NCBI GenBank assembly: GCA_016292445.1
Contig: JAEDIN010000003.1
Location: 1-52,976, forward strand
Source: Oscillospiraceae bacterium
GTDB taxonomy: Bacteria > Bacillota > Clostridia > Oscillospirales > Oscillospiraceae
Direction: 5' to 3'
DNA length: 52,976 nt
Below are positions 8,078 through 17,026 of the stretch, piece after piece. Under the pieces are notes generated by a model, which saw only the letters and a list, made by a program, of their open reading frames with translations, was not told the origin of the DNA and ran no database searches. The translations under genes were made by a program, and so were the position numbers. Position 1 is the stretch's first letter. Every line of letters starts with the position of its first letter.

Positions 8078-10744
8078 TCAAATACCGAGCTTTTCTGCAA
8101 CAAAATCGTCAACAACCGCAAGGGCATTATCGGTTTTGAGAACATCGCTGCCGCCGCCCATTGCCGAATCGGGCTTTCCGCCGCCCTTACCTCCTGCGAC
8201 GGCGGATACGGCGCGAACAAGCTCACCGGCCTTTATCCCCTGTGCAACGGCATCCTTGCCGCAGGAAGCAACAAAGGTCACCTTGGACTCGGTTGCGGTT
8301 GCAAGAACTGCGACCACCTTAGGGTTCTTATCGCGCAGGAAATCGCCTATCTTTCTGAGGTCGTTTGAGTCAAGGTCGGTGCGTGTGGCTGTCAGCACAC
8401 TCAAACCGCCTATCTGCTTTGCTGCAAACAGGAAGCGTTCAACATCACCGTACAGAAGCTTATCCTTAAGACGCTCGACATTCTGACGCATTTCCTTCAT
8501 TTCGGACACAAAGCCTTCCGTCTTTGCAATAAGCTCGGAGGGCTTGGTCTTGAGAAGCTCGGCGGCTCTTGCAAGCTTGAGGTTTGCCTCATTTGCCATG
8601 CGCAGAAACTCCTTACCGGTGACGGCTTCGATCCTGCGAACACCGCTTGCAATGGAGCTTTCGCTGAGAATGTGGAAAGGTCCGACCTTTGCGGTATTAT
8701 CAAGATGAGTGCCGCCGCACAGCTCCATACTGTAATCGCCCATTGTGACGACTCTGACAACATCGCCGTACTTTTCTCCGAAAAGTGCGGTTGCACCGAG
8801 GCTCTTTGCCTCGTCAATGCTCATTTCCTTTATGCTGATATCCATGCCCTCGAGGATCGCCTCGTTGACGGAGCTTTCGACCTTGCCAATCTCCTCGGGA
8901 GTGAGGGCATTGAAGTGTGTGAAGTCAAAGCGCAGTTTGTCGGCATCGACAAGAGAGCCCGCCTGATGGACATGATCGCCCAACACCTCTCGCAGCGCAC
9001 TGTGCAGAAGATGCGTTGCCGAGTGAGCTCTCGATATTGCCTTGCGGCGGTCTGTATCGATGCTTGCAACGACCTCATCTCCGACATTCAAGGTACCGGA
9101 CTTCATAATGCCGTAGTGCAGGTACTTGTTGCCCTTGTCCTTCTTGACATTGGTGACCTCGAAACGGGTGAACTTACCCTCGGTGATATCGTCAAGACAG
9201 AAGCCGATATCGCCCTGGTCTGCAAGCTGACCGCCCATCTCGGCATAGAAGGGGGTCTTATCGAGAACGACTATGCCCTCGCAGCCCTCGGGGATCTCGG
9301 AGGCAAGCTCATCGGCATATACAAGTGCAAGTACATTTGCCGAATCCGTGGTCTTGTCGTAGCCGGTAAACTCTGTGGGAGTGGTGTCAAGCCCGAGATC
9401 GATGCCTGCCCAGCCGAGGTCGCCGAGAGCCTCGCGAGCCTTTCTTGCGCGAACTCTCTGCTCCTGCATGAGACGCTCAAACTCATCTGTATCGAGCGTC
9501 ATGCCCTCATCCTCGACCATTTCGGAGGTGAGGTCAACCGGAAAACCGTAGGTATCGTAAAGCTTGAAGGCGTCTGCGCCGGAAAACACACTCTCGCCCT
9601 TTGCCTTATGCTCTGCAAGGATGGAGGCGAAAATCTGCATACCGGCATCGATGGTTTTTGCGAAGTTTTCCTCCTCGCTCTTGATGACGCGGGTGATGTA
9701 CTCCTGCTTCTCGCGAAGCTCGGGATACTGGCATTCGTTTTCGTGGATAACAGTGTCAACGACCTCATACAGGAAGGGCTTATTTACGCCCAGCAGCTTG
9801 CCGTGGCGTGCAGCTCTGCGCAGAAGCCGGCGCAGGACATAGCCTCTGCCCTCGTTTGAAGGCAGAACACCGTCGCAAATCATAAAGGTTGCACTTCGAA
9901 TGTGGTCGGTGATGACGCGCAGGGATACATCCATCTTATCGCTCTTGCCGTAGAATGCTCCCGTTATCTCGGAAACCTTGTGGGTGATGTTCATGACGGT
10001 ATCGACATCAAACAGCGAGTCAACACCCTGGCAGACGACCGCAAGACGCTCAAGTCCCATGCCGGTGTCGATATTCTTCTGGATAAGGTCGGAATAGTGA
10101 CCCTCGCCGTCATTATCAAACTGGCTGAAAACATTGTTCCAGACCTCGATATAGCGGTCGCAATCGCAGCCGACGGTGCAGTCGGGCTTGCCGCAGCCGT
10201 ACTTTTCTCCGCGGTCATAGTAGATCTCCGAGCAGGGACCGCAGGGGCCTGCCCCGTGCTCCCAGAAGTTATCCTCCTTGCCGAAGCGGAAGATGCGCTC
10301 GGCGGGAATACCTATCTGCTTGTTCCAGATCTCCCATGCCTCATCGTCATCGACATAGACGGAGGGATACAGTCTGTCGGGGTCTATGCCGACCCAGTCG
10401 GGACTGGTCAGGAACTCCCAGCTGAATGCAATTGCTTCCTTCTTGAAATAGTCGCCGAAGGAGAAGTTGCCGAGCATCTCAAAATAAGTGCCGTGGCGTG
10501 CGGTTTTACCGATGTTTTCGATATCGCCGGTACGAATGCACTTCTGGCAGGTGCACACTCTCTTGCTGGGAGGAACCTGCTCGCCCTTGAAATAGGGCTT
10601 CATGGGTGCCATGCCGGAGTTTATGAGCAAAAGGCTCGCATCGTTATGCGGTATCAGCGAAAAGCTTGGCAAACGCTTATGACCCTTGCTTTCAAAAAAC
10701 GAGAGAAACATCTCTCTTAATTCGTTAAGTCCAAATGCTTTCAT
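8078..10744 (-). CDS. alaS: alanyl-tRNA synthetase
   Basis: Class II synthetase charging tRNA-Ala, with an editing domain that removes mischarged Ser and Gly. The 888-residue length is full size. The catalytic core carries RTGDIENIGKTARHGTYFEM and the motif-3 region GRGYVLRRLLRRAARHG. The editing site has HSATHLLH and CGGTHLDNTA, and the C-terminal DHHA1 domain ends with the glycine-rich VAGGKGGGKPDSAMGGG. It lies 12 bases after the U32 gene, with no T-box leader, so it appears to depend on the upstream mltG-U32 promoter. Confidence 0.98.
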   Translation of the reverse strand: MKAFGLNELREMFLSFFESKGHKRLPSFSLIPHNDASLLLINSGMAPMKPYFKGEQVPPSKRVCTCQKCIRTGDIENIGKTARHGTYFEMLGNFSFGDYFKKEAIAFSWEFLTSPDWVGIDPDRLYPSVYVDDDEAWEIWNKQIGIPAERIFRFGKEDNFWEHGAGPCGPCSEIYYDRGEKYGCGKPDCTVGCDCDRYIEVWNNVFSQFDNDGEGHYSDLIQKNIDTGMGLERLAVVCQGVDSLFDVDTVMNITHKVSEITGAFYGKSDKMDVSLRVITDHIRSATFMICDGVLPSNEGRGYVLRRLLRRAARHGKLLGVNKPFLYEVVDTVIHENECQYPELREKQEYITRVIKSEEENFAKTIDAGMQIFASILAEHKAKGESVFSGADAFKLYDTYGFPVDLTSEMVEDEGMTLDTDEFERLMQEQRVRARKAREALGDLGWAGIDLGLDTTPTEFTGYDKTTDSANVLALVYADELASEIPEGCEGIVVLDKTPFYAEMGGQLADQGDIGFCLDDITEGKFTRFEVTNVKKDKGNKYLHYGIMKSGTLNVGDEVVASIDTDRRKAISRAHSATHLLHSALREVLGDHVHQAGSLVDADKLRFDFTHFNALTPEEIGKVESSVNEAILEGMDISIKEMSIDEAKSLGATALFGEKYGDVVRVVTMGDYSMELCGGTHLDNTAKVGPFHILSESSIASGVRRIEAVTGKEFLRMANEANLKLARAAELLKTKPSELIAKTEGFVSEMKEMRQNVERLKDKLLYGDVERFLFAAKQIGGLSVLTATRTDLDSNDLRKIGDFLRDKNPKVVAVLATATESKVTFVASCGKDAVAQGIKAGELVRAVSAVAGGKGGGKPDSAMGGGSDVLKTDNALAVVDDFVAEKLGI

Positions 10745-10756
10745 ATATATCTCCTC

Positions 10757-11962
10757 CTACTTTATCCTTCTGAGTATAGACAGCGCGCTGCACTTTACAG
10801 GCAGGCGCATTTTAAACTTCATCATCGCATGAGGTGTCGCTTCGATAGGCTCAAGGTTTTCGTCAAAAAGCTCCGTGACCGTAAACGCAACGGGTTCCCC
10901 CTCGTTTGTCAAAAGCTCTACCGTGTCGCCCACGCAGAAGCGGTTGCGCTGCGTCAGGAGTGCATTGCCCTCATCATCGCAGGCTTCAACGACCGCGCAT
11001 ACATAGGCATCGGAAAAATAACTTGCCTCCGCGTAATGCTGACCCGGCTCGCCGTAGTAAAAGCCGGTGCAATAGGGTCTGTGGCTGACCTTGTTAAGCT
11101 CGTCAATCCAAACCTGCGGGAGAGTCTCACCCTTTACTGCATAGTCTATCGCGTGGCGGTAGGCATTGGTGACGGCGGCGGCATAGTACGCCGACTTCAT
11201 CCTGCCCTCTATCTTGAAGCTCGTCACCCCGGCATCTATAAGCTCCGGGATATGCTCTATCATGCACATATCGCGGGAATTCATGATGTGCGTCCCATTA
11301 TCCTCGCTTATCTCAAAATACTCACCGGGTCTTTTTTCCTCGACAAGGTGGTACTTCCAGCGGCAGGGCTGGGCGCAGGCTCCGCGATTTGCATCCCTGC
11401 CGGTCAAATAGTTTGACAGCAGGCAGCGTCCGGAAAAAGAAACGCACATAGCACCGTGGACAAACGCTTCAATCTCAAGCTCTTTGGGGGTGTTTGCCCG
11501 TATCTTGCAGATATCCTCCATTGGCGTTTCGCGGGCCAGCACAACGCGGTCGGCCCCCATGTCATGCAAAACATTGGCGGTCGCGCTGTTAATAACGCCG
11601 AGCTGGGTGCTGACATGACGCGACACCATGGGTGCATATTTTGCTGCGACCGCCATTACACCGAGGTCTGCGATGATAAACGCATCAACGCCCGCATCCT
11701 GTGCCTGCTCGAGAAACACGGGCAGGGAGGCAAGCTCATTTTCCCTCGGGAGAGTGTTGCAGGTCATATGTACCGCCGCACCCTTTTCGTGCGCAAGCTT
11801 TACCGCTTTCTTAAGCTCATCGAATGTAAAGTTGCCCGCTGCGGCACGCATGCCGAACTGCGTACCGGCAAGGTAAACGGCATCCGCGCCGTAATGGAGC
11901 GCCATTTCAAGACGCTCCATATCCCCGGCCGGGGCAAGTAATTCAGGCTTTTGTTTAATCAT
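10757..11962 (-). CDS. U32 family protein, TrhP-like tRNA uridine hydroxylation protein
   Basis: Peptidase-family U32 protein. Family members of this type (TrhP in Bacillus, RlhA/TrhP in E. coli) take part in RNA hydroxylation rather than proteolysis. The start ATG at 11962 gives MIKQKPELLAPAGD, the standard family N-terminus, and 401 residues; the frame is open further upstream but only inside mltG. The cysteine cluster CVSFSGRCLLSNYLTGRDAN followed by GACAQPCRW is the U32 iron-sulfur type signature. It overlaps mltG by eight bases. In Bacillus the trhP pair also lies near mltG (yrrL), which supports the tRNA-modification assignment. Confidence 0.88.
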   Translation of the reverse strand: MIKQKPELLAPAGDMERLEMALHYGADAVYLAGTQFGMRAAAGNFTFDELKKAVKLAHEKGAAVHMTCNTLPRENELASLPVFLEQAQDAGVDAFIIADLGVMAVAAKYAPMVSRHVSTQLGVINSATANVLHDMGADRVVLARETPMEDICKIRANTPKELEIEAFVHGAMCVSFSGRCLLSNYLTGRDANRGACAQPCRWKYHLVEEKRPGEYFEISEDNGTHIMNSRDMCMIEHIPELIDAGVTSFKIEGRMKSAYYAAAVTNAYRHAIDYAVKGETLPQVWIDELNKVSHRPYCTGFYYGEPGQHYAEASYFSDAYVCAVVEACDDEGNALLTQRNRFCVGDTVELLTNEGEPVAFTVTELFDENLEPIEATPHAMMKFKMRLPVKCSALSILRRIK

Positions 11963-13160
11963 AATCCTGCTTTGCGACAAAGGCTTCAAACGCGCTGCTG
12001 CTGGTGAAGTATTCGTGGCTGCCGGTGGACGAATTGAGCGCATAGTACATATAATTCGTCTTATCCGGCTTGAGTGCCGCCTTAATCGACGCTATGCCCG
12101 GCGAGCAGATGGGTGTGGGAGGAAGTCCTTTGTTTATACGGGTGTTGTAAGGCGAATCCTTTTGGAGCATATCCTTGGTGGGTGCGCCCTCGTGGTCGGG
12201 GTACTCGTACAGCGAGGTAGCATCAACCTGAAGCGGCCAATCCTTCTTGATGCGGTTGTAGATTACGGATGCGACCTTATAGCGGTCGGCATTGTCGGAC
12301 GCTTCCTTCTCAATCATCGACGCGATTGTGATGATCTGGCGCATACTGTAGCCGCTTTCCTGCTGCCATTCGAGCATTTCCGCCGTCATCTTGTAGTGGA
12401 AGGTCTCAAGCAGCTTGTTTATCGCGCTGGATGCAGGCATTCCCTCATAGAATTCATAGGTATCCGGGAACAGGAAGCCCTCAAGCCGGCTGGCATCGCC
12501 CTTCTCAATTCCCTCAAGGAAGGAATAGTTAAAGGTCGCGTTCGCCGCCGCGTCCATAAGCTCGTCATAATCGCATACTCCCTCTGCATCGAGCTTTTTG
12601 AAGATATCGTGCATGGTATAGCCCTCGGGGAAGGTTATCTTGAGAGCGACCATCGCGCCGGAGCCGGTCTGCATTTTCATGACAAGTGCGCGGTAATCGT
12701 AGCCGGACTTGAGCTCATATGTGCCGGGGTCAAGCTTTTCGTCGGCATTTGAGAAGCCGCAGTAGAGCTTGAACAGCCACTTATATTTGATAATTCCGGC
12801 CTCCTTGAGCTTATCGGCAACATAGCCGATGTCGGCGGTGTGGACCTTTTTGGTGGTCTCTTTGCCGTCATCATCCTTGACCTTTACCTCGGAATACTCA
12901 AAGGAGTCCTTCGCAAGAACGACCGTAGCCTCGACATCATCGGACTTAAGCGCAAGAACATCGGTCGCTGCCGACCACGCAAGGCATGCAAAAATGACGC
13001 TTACACTGACAACGAAAATGAAATACATAAGTCCGTTGAACCTGGTCTTCTTACCGGTATTATTTACCGGGGTCTGAGCATGACCGGTCTCGGAGGACAT
13101 CTTGACATTCATTTTGCCGCTTGCATCCTTCTTTTCTTTATCAAACTTTTTTTCGTTCAT
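11955..13160 (-). CDS. mltG: endolytic murein transglycosylase MltG
   Basis: Membrane-bound lytic transglycosylase (YceG family) that cuts nascent glycan strands and acts as a terminase for peptidoglycan polymerisation. The 401 residues comprise a Lys/Asp-rich cytoplasmic segment (1-45), one membrane helix (about 46-72), a LysM-like region and the catalytic domain. The catalytic Glu is about residue 284 in ASMIEKEASD, followed by VIYNRI and NTRINKGLPPTPICSPG. It heads the mltG-U32-alaS-HIT cluster. Its promoter should lie in 13161-13260 but could not be assigned with confidence. Confidence 0.95.
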   Translation of the reverse strand: MNEKKFDKEKKDASGKMNVKMSSETGHAQTPVNNTGKKTRFNGLMYFIFVVSVSVIFACLAWSAATDVLALKSDDVEATVVLAKDSFEYSEVKVKDDDGKETTKKVHTADIGYVADKLKEAGIIKYKWLFKLYCGFSNADEKLDPGTYELKSGYDYRALVMKMQTGSGAMVALKITFPEGYTMHDIFKKLDAEGVCDYDELMDAAANATFNYSFLEGIEKGDASRLEGFLFPDTYEFYEGMPASSAINKLLETFHYKMTAEMLEWQQESGYSMRQIITIASMIEKEASDNADRYKVASVIYNRIKKDWPLQVDATSLYEYPDHEGAPTKDMLQKDSPYNTRINKGLPPTPICSPGIASIKAALKPDKTNYMYYALNSSTGSHEYFTSSSAFEAFVAKQDYD

Positions 13161-13237
13161 AGGGTTCCCCTTCTTGCGGTCACTGCAGGTTTAGCGCACT
13201 GTAACCGATAATTACTGATTTGCATATTATGTTTCAG

Positions 13238-13254
13238 ACACAGGTTTTCTGTGT
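13238..13254. other. small inverted repeat in the mltG/microprotein intergenic region
   Basis: ACACAG (13238-13243) and CTGTGT (13249-13254) form a perfect six-base dyad around GTTTT in the 179-base gap between mltG and the Cys-rich microprotein gene. It could be an operator or a minor leader hairpin. Nothing else in the gap was assigned with confidence. Confidence 0.25.
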
Positions 13255-13339
13255 ATTGGCTTCTGATTTGTCGCGTCAAAATGTCCGCCGCACCGGACAC
13301 CGGCCACGGAATTTTTTTGTGCGGAGAAAGGTCTATACT

Positions 13340-13465
13340 ATGTTCTGCAACGGAAATAACAGCTGCATCTGGATAATCATTATCCTTCTCATTCTGTTCT
13401 GCGGCTGCGGCAACGGCTGCGGCTGCGTAACTAACGACAACGGCTGCGGCTGCGGCTGCAACTAA
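13340..13465 (+). CDS. 41-residue Cys/Gly-rich membrane microprotein
   Basis: A tiny protein with a short polar head MFCNGNNSC, one hydrophobic helix (about residues 10-20, mostly Ile and Leu), and a tail of CGCGNGCGC-type repeats ending GCGCGCN. About ten of its 41 residues are Cys. The start ATG at 13340 has GGAGAAAG ten bases upstream, and a strong terminator follows the stop, so it is a complete monocistronic gene. Similar short Cys/Gly/Asn-rich membrane peptides occur as unannotated genes in gut Clostridia (general impression, not searched). Function is unknown; the tail could bind metal, form disulfides or be post-translationally modified. Confidence 0.72.
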   Translation: MFCNGNNSCIWIIIILLILFCGCGNGCGCVTNDNGCGCGCN

Positions 13466-13476
13466 GCCACAATACC

Positions 13477-13500
13477 GAGGTCCCTTCGGGGACCTCTTTC
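13477..13500 (+). terminator. terminator with UUCG loop, shared by converging genes
   Basis: GAGGTCCC (13477-13484) pairs perfectly with GGGACCTC (13489-13496) around a TTCG loop, followed by TTTC. It ends the microprotein transcript. It also lies at the 3' end of the minus-strand cyclo-ligase gene and may serve both. Confidence 0.85.
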
Positions 13501-14081
13501 TATTCCGTTAAAACCATTCTGACCTTAATATCACTCGGCTCCGTGGGAAGACACTTTTCGAGTAAAAGCTTTCTGCAAAGGCAGACAGTGAAGCATTCGG
13601 TTTCGGACAGATACCGGTCATAGTACCCTGCTCCGTGCCCGAGACGACTCCCCTGCTCATCACAGCAAAGCGCAGGGATTATCATAATATCTCCTTGCTC
13701 CGGTATTAGACCGGGTGTGCCGCATTCCGGCTCGGGAATGTTGAATTTGCCCGGCTTCAGACCGTTCAAACCGAAAACTTCTCTGAAGCTCATGTGAAAC
13801 CCGTCACCGCACACAGGGAGCGCGACCTGCTTTCCGACGGAAAGCGCATGGGCTATTATGCCCTGCGTTGCAACCTCTCTGCCGACGCTGCAATAGGCAA
13901 ACACGCGCTTTGCGGCAATGTACTCCGGTATTTTTAGCATTTTTGCTTCTATTTCGGCATTGCTCGCGGCTATATAGCTTTCAGGCAGATTCTCAAGCTC
14001 AATGCGCTTTTTTGTTCGGAGCTGCTTCTTCTGCTTCGCAATGTCACAGTGCCGATTTGATGATGGAATATATCTCCTCAT
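13500..14081 (-). CDS. 5-formyltetrahydrofolate cyclo-ligase
   Basis: ATP-dependent conversion of 5-formyl-THF to 5,10-methenyl-THF in folate one-carbon metabolism. The family motif GHGAGYYDRYL lies near residue 147, preceded by IIPALCCDEQGSRLG. The first conventional start is ATG at 14081 (193 residues), which overlaps tmk by 38 bases and gives an atypical N-terminus. No ATG, GTG or TTG is in frame between it and the family region, but an ATT at 14042, just past the tmk stop, would give IAKQKKQLRTKKR, the usual family beginning. The exact start is therefore open. It is the last gene of the ogg-to-tmk cluster. Confidence 0.9.
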   Translation of the reverse strand: MRRYIPSSNRHCDIAKQKKQLRTKKRIELENLPESYIAASNAEIEAKMLKIPEYIAAKRVFAYCSVGREVATQGIIAHALSVGKQVALPVCGDGFHMSFREVFGLNGLKPGKFNIPEPECGTPGLIPEQGDIMIIPALCCDEQGSRLGHGAGYYDRYLSETECFTVCLCRKLLLEKCLPTEPSDIKVRMVLTE

Positions 14082-14712
14082 GCTTGTCCTCTATGCTGCG
14101 CTCAACACCGTCGGTCTTAAACAAAATCCTCGTCCATCCGTAATAATCCGCCGCCTTATCGGCAACTCTCAGACAGTTTTCGAGGTACTTTATATCCTTC
14201 TCGTGGATATCGGCACTGGTGTTGGTCTTTTCCTGCCGGTGGTGCATTCTCGCAAGTGAGGTCTCGACATCAACATCAAGGTATATGACCAAGTCAGGCA
14301 CAGGCAGTCCCATTTTCACATATTCAAGGTCGTACAACCACTTGAAGAACGCTTCAAGCTCCTCGTCGGGCAGCTTTGCTCCCTGATGCACGGCGTTGGA
14401 GGTTGTGTATCTGTCGGAAAGAATGAAGCCGCCATCATTGTATATCTTTCCCCAATCCTTGCGATATGAGGCAAAACGGTCAACGCTGAAAAAGGTCGAT
14501 GCGGTATAGGCATTGACATCAGCTGGGTTTTCGCCGAACTCGCCGCCGAGGTACATACGGATAAGTGCCGAGCTTTCGTTATCGTATCTCGGGAAAACAA
14601 TGTGGTTATACTCAATGCCCTCGTTTTCCAATCTTTCGCATACCCGCCTGTAGTGAGCGGATTTGCCGCTGCCGTCTATGCCCTCAAATACTATGAGCTT
14701 TCCTTTTTTCAT
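14044..14712 (-). CDS. tmk: thymidylate kinase
   Basis: Phosphorylates dTMP to dTDP for DNA synthesis. The 222 residues start with LIVFEGIDGSGKS, the P-loop, followed by the substrate-binding segments VDRFASYR and SDRYTTSNAVHQG and the lid region RMHHRQEKTN. The start ATG directly follows the tagA end by four bases. It overlaps the cyclo-ligase frame at its 3' end. Confidence 0.95.
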   Translation of the reverse strand: MKKGKLIVFEGIDGSGKSAHYRRVCERLENEGIEYNHIVFPRYDNESSALIRMYLGGEFGENPADVNAYTASTFFSVDRFASYRKDWGKIYNDGGFILSDRYTTSNAVHQGAKLPDEELEAFFKWLYDLEYVKMGLPVPDLVIYLDVDVETSLARMHHRQEKTNTSADIHEKDIKYLENCLRVADKAADYYGWTRILFKTDGVERSIEDKHEEIYSIIKSAL

Positions 14713-14716
14713 GAGC

Positions 14717-15439
14717 TTAAATTCCCAATCTCTTCCGCCACGCTTTTATGATAAACTGCGGAATTCTTTTTATCTTTCTAAATCGCTTCGGCTCCTCAAA
14801 GCAGCGGTAAAGCCACTCGAGGCTGAGCTTCTGCCATATCAGCGGGGCTCGTTTTGCCTGCCCCGAAAAAACATCTATCGTGCCGCCGAGACCTGCCATC
14901 AGTCCGGCATCGAGCTTCGCGGCATGCTTTGCCATCCACAGCTCCTGCTTAGGCACTCCGAGGCAAACCATGACGAAATCCGGTTTTGCGGCATTTATCT
15001 TTGAAACTACCGCACCGTCGTCATTGCCGTAACCGTCGTTAGTGCCGCATATCACAAGTCCCGGGAAACGCTGCTTCATGCGCTCGGCTGCTTTCTCGGC
15101 AACGCCCGGTCTTGCTCCGTATAGAAACACCGAGCCGCCGCGGGAGGCAAGCCGTTTTAATATCTCGGTCGCCGCGTCAATTCCCGGCATATGCTCCCTG
15201 AGCGGAGTTCCGAGTATTCTCGCCGCCTGCATTACCCCGACACCGTCCGGAATGACAAGATCGGCATTCTCGATCGCCTTACCGACCTTCGGATCATCCC
15301 ACGCTGCCATGACTATCTCGGGATTCGGCGTGATCATGTATGCACAGCGGTGCTCATTTATCAGGCTTAACGCCTTATCGACCGCTTCATTAAGTGTCAG
15401 GTTGTCAATATCGACTCCCAGAACATTTACTCTGTTCAA
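14717..15439 (-). CDS. WecG/TagA/CpsF family glycosyltransferase
   Basis: A 240-residue GT26 enzyme, expected to transfer ManNAc (or a related sugar) from a UDP-sugar to undecaprenyl-linked GlcNAc as the first committed step of wall teichoic acid or a similar wall polymer. The conserved Thr37 (ITPNPE) and catalytic Asp65 (VIPDG) fall at the same numbers as in the structurally studied Thermoanaerobacter TagA. Other landmarks are VFLYGARPG, CLGVPKQELWM, GLGGTIDVFSG and a C-terminal basic tail. The start is TTG at 15439, overlapping the sir2 stop (TTGA). The LCP gene at 23655-25004 could attach the resulting polymer to peptidoglycan (inference). Confidence 0.9.
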   Translation of the reverse strand: MNRVNVLGVDIDNLTLNEAVDKALSLINEHRCAYMITPNPEIVMAAWDDPKVGKAIENADLVIPDGVGVMQAARILGTPLREHMPGIDAATEILKRLASRGGSVFLYGARPGVAEKAAERMKQRFPGLVICGTNDGYGNDDGAVVSKINAAKPDFVMVCLGVPKQELWMAKHAAKLDAGLMAGLGGTIDVFSGQAKRAPLIWQKLSLEWLYRCFEEPKRFRKIKRIPQFIIKAWRKRLGI

Positions 15440-16152
15440 ATTTGGCTGAACACCTTTCCTATTTTTTCATTGATAACAAGATCAGCCTCGCTGTCATACG
15501 GGGTGCTGCTCAAGTTGACCAGCGCAAGCTTATTTCCCCGGTAATAGTTTATAAGCCCCGCAGCAGGGTACACATTCAGCGAGGTGCCGCCTATTATGAG
15601 GACCTCCGCCTCGGATATACATTTTATGGCCTCGTTTACTATTCTGTCATCAAGCGGCTCTTCATAAAGCACGATATCCGGCCTTATTACGCCGCCGCAT
15701 ATACATCCGGGCACACCCTCGCCGTGGTTCATTTTATCCGCAGGATAGGGTCTGCCGCAGCTTGAGCAATAGCTTCTCAAAATGCTTCCGTGCAGCTCAA
15801 GCACCTTTTTGCTGCCCGCCGCCTGATGCAGTCCGTCGATATTCTGTGTGACAACCGCTTTGAGTTTACCCTGCCTTTCAAGCTCGGCAAGCTTAAGATG
15901 CGCCGCATTGGGCCTGACATTCTCAACAACGAGCTTTTCCCTGTGGAATTTATAGTATTCCTCGGGATTTCTGACAAAAAATGTATGGCTCAAAATGGTC
16001 TCGGGGGGATATTTATACTTCTGATTGTACAAGCCGTCAACACTGCGAAAATCGGGTATGCCGCTTTCGGTGGACACGCCTGCGCCGCCGAAAAACACGA
16101 CATTGTCGCTTTCGTCTATCCATTTTTTCAGTGTTAATATCTTCTCATCCAT
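15436..16152 (-). CDS. Sir2-family NAD-dependent protein deacylase
   Basis: A 238-residue class sirtuin (CobB/NpdA type) removing acyl groups from lysines with NAD. The NAD-binding GAGVSTESGIPDFRS, the catalytic TQNIDGLHQAAG and ELHGS segments, and the zinc site CSSC with CICGG are all present, as is GTSLNVYPAA. ATG at 16152 (MDEKILTL) is preferred to the GTG at 16161. It is coupled to tagA by a four-base overlap. This gut-anaerobe context includes CoA-thioester metabolism, so control of acylation is plausible but not shown. Confidence 0.93.
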   Translation of the reverse strand: MDEKILTLKKWIDESDNVVFFGGAGVSTESGIPDFRSVDGLYNQKYKYPPETILSHTFFVRNPEEYYKFHREKLVVENVRPNAAHLKLAELERQGKLKAVVTQNIDGLHQAAGSKKVLELHGSILRSYCSSCGRPYPADKMNHGEGVPGCICGGVIRPDIVLYEEPLDDRIVNEAIKCISEAEVLIIGGTSLNVYPAAGLINYYRGNKLALVNLSSTPYDSEADLVINEKIGKVFSQI

Positions 16153-16205
16153 TGTAACCACTTCTTTACATAGATTATCAGTTTATTATACTACACTTGG
16201 GTTTC

Positions 16206-17024
16206 CTAAGCAAGTAAATATTCGTCGATTATTTGAGCTATCGGCTCATTATTGCAGTCGGGTGCAATGACATCAGCCATTATCTTTACGCGCTCCGTTG
16301 CATTTGCCGTTGCAACCTTTAATCCGGCACACGCAAGCATCGGCTCATCGTTTTCCGAGTCACCGGCCGCTATGCACTCGGACATTGATATTCCAAGCCT
16401 TGCGCACAGCACTTTCAGCCCCTCGGCTTTGCTGACGCCGCTCGCATTTATCTCCAGAGAATGCTCCGTCACGCAGGTGAAGGTCACGGGAAGCTCACGC
16501 AGAGCATTGAGCACCTCGAAGGCTTCAAGGTCGTTTGCAAAAAACAAATTGAGCTTTTCAATGGGTTTCGGGTCTTCCATGTAGTAATTAAAAGCATCGT
16601 CAACGATGTTCATACATTTGCGGTAGATGGGCTCGTACGCTTTAAGACCGAAATCGGCGCAGTTATCCACGCACCAACGCGTTCCGCAGCTTTCATCGTT
16701 CATGAACATGACAGGCATCACATGCCGCCCGCTTGCCTGCGCTATGATGTATTTGACCGTCTCCGGCTCAATGGTCTTATACAGCAGCTTTTCACCTGTT
16801 TTAAGGTCCATGACCGATGCTCCGCTTGAGGTCACGGCGTATCTCATGCCGCTAACCATGTCGATGTACGGTCTTATAAGGCTTATGCTTCTGCCTGTTG
16901 AAAATGCTACCGTTTTCCCGTTTGCTATTGCTCTTTCCATAGCCTCGACAGTGCGCGGGCCGAGCTCCTTCGAGTCGCTCAACGCCGTGCCGTCCATGTC
17001 GACAGCAAGGAGTTTATATTCCAT
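16206..17024 (-). CDS. Cof-type HAD-superfamily sugar/nucleotide phosphatase
   Basis: A 272-residue HAD IIB (Cof/YidA-like) phosphohydrolase. Motif I is LAVDMDGTAL, motif II STGRS, and motifs III/IV KAEGLKVLC and AAGDSENDEPML, with a cap domain between them. Substrate cannot be told from sequence; sugar phosphates, FMN or PLP are typical for the subfamily. The ATG at 17024 sits three bases after the ogg stop, with GGAGGG inside the end of ogg. Another ATG at 17030 overlaps. Confidence 0.9.
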   Translation of the reverse strand: MEYKLLAVDMDGTALSDSKELGPRTVEAMERAIANGKTVAFSTGRSISLIRPYIDMVSGMRYAVTSSGASVMDLKTGEKLLYKTIEPETVKYIIAQASGRHVMPVMFMNDESCGTRWCVDNCADFGLKAYEPIYRKCMNIVDDAFNYYMEDPKPIEKLNLFFANDLEAFEVLNALRELPVTFTCVTEHSLEINASGVSKAEGLKVLCARLGISMSECIAAGDSENDEPMLACAGLKVATANATERVKIMADVIAPDCNNEPIAQIIDEYLLA

Positions 17025-17026
17025 TG

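Noticed and set aside
8672..9859. Long 395-codon open frame on the plus strand
   Set aside because: It is antisense to alaS, whose motifs are unmistakable; it has no SD or family likeness and reflects codon bias.
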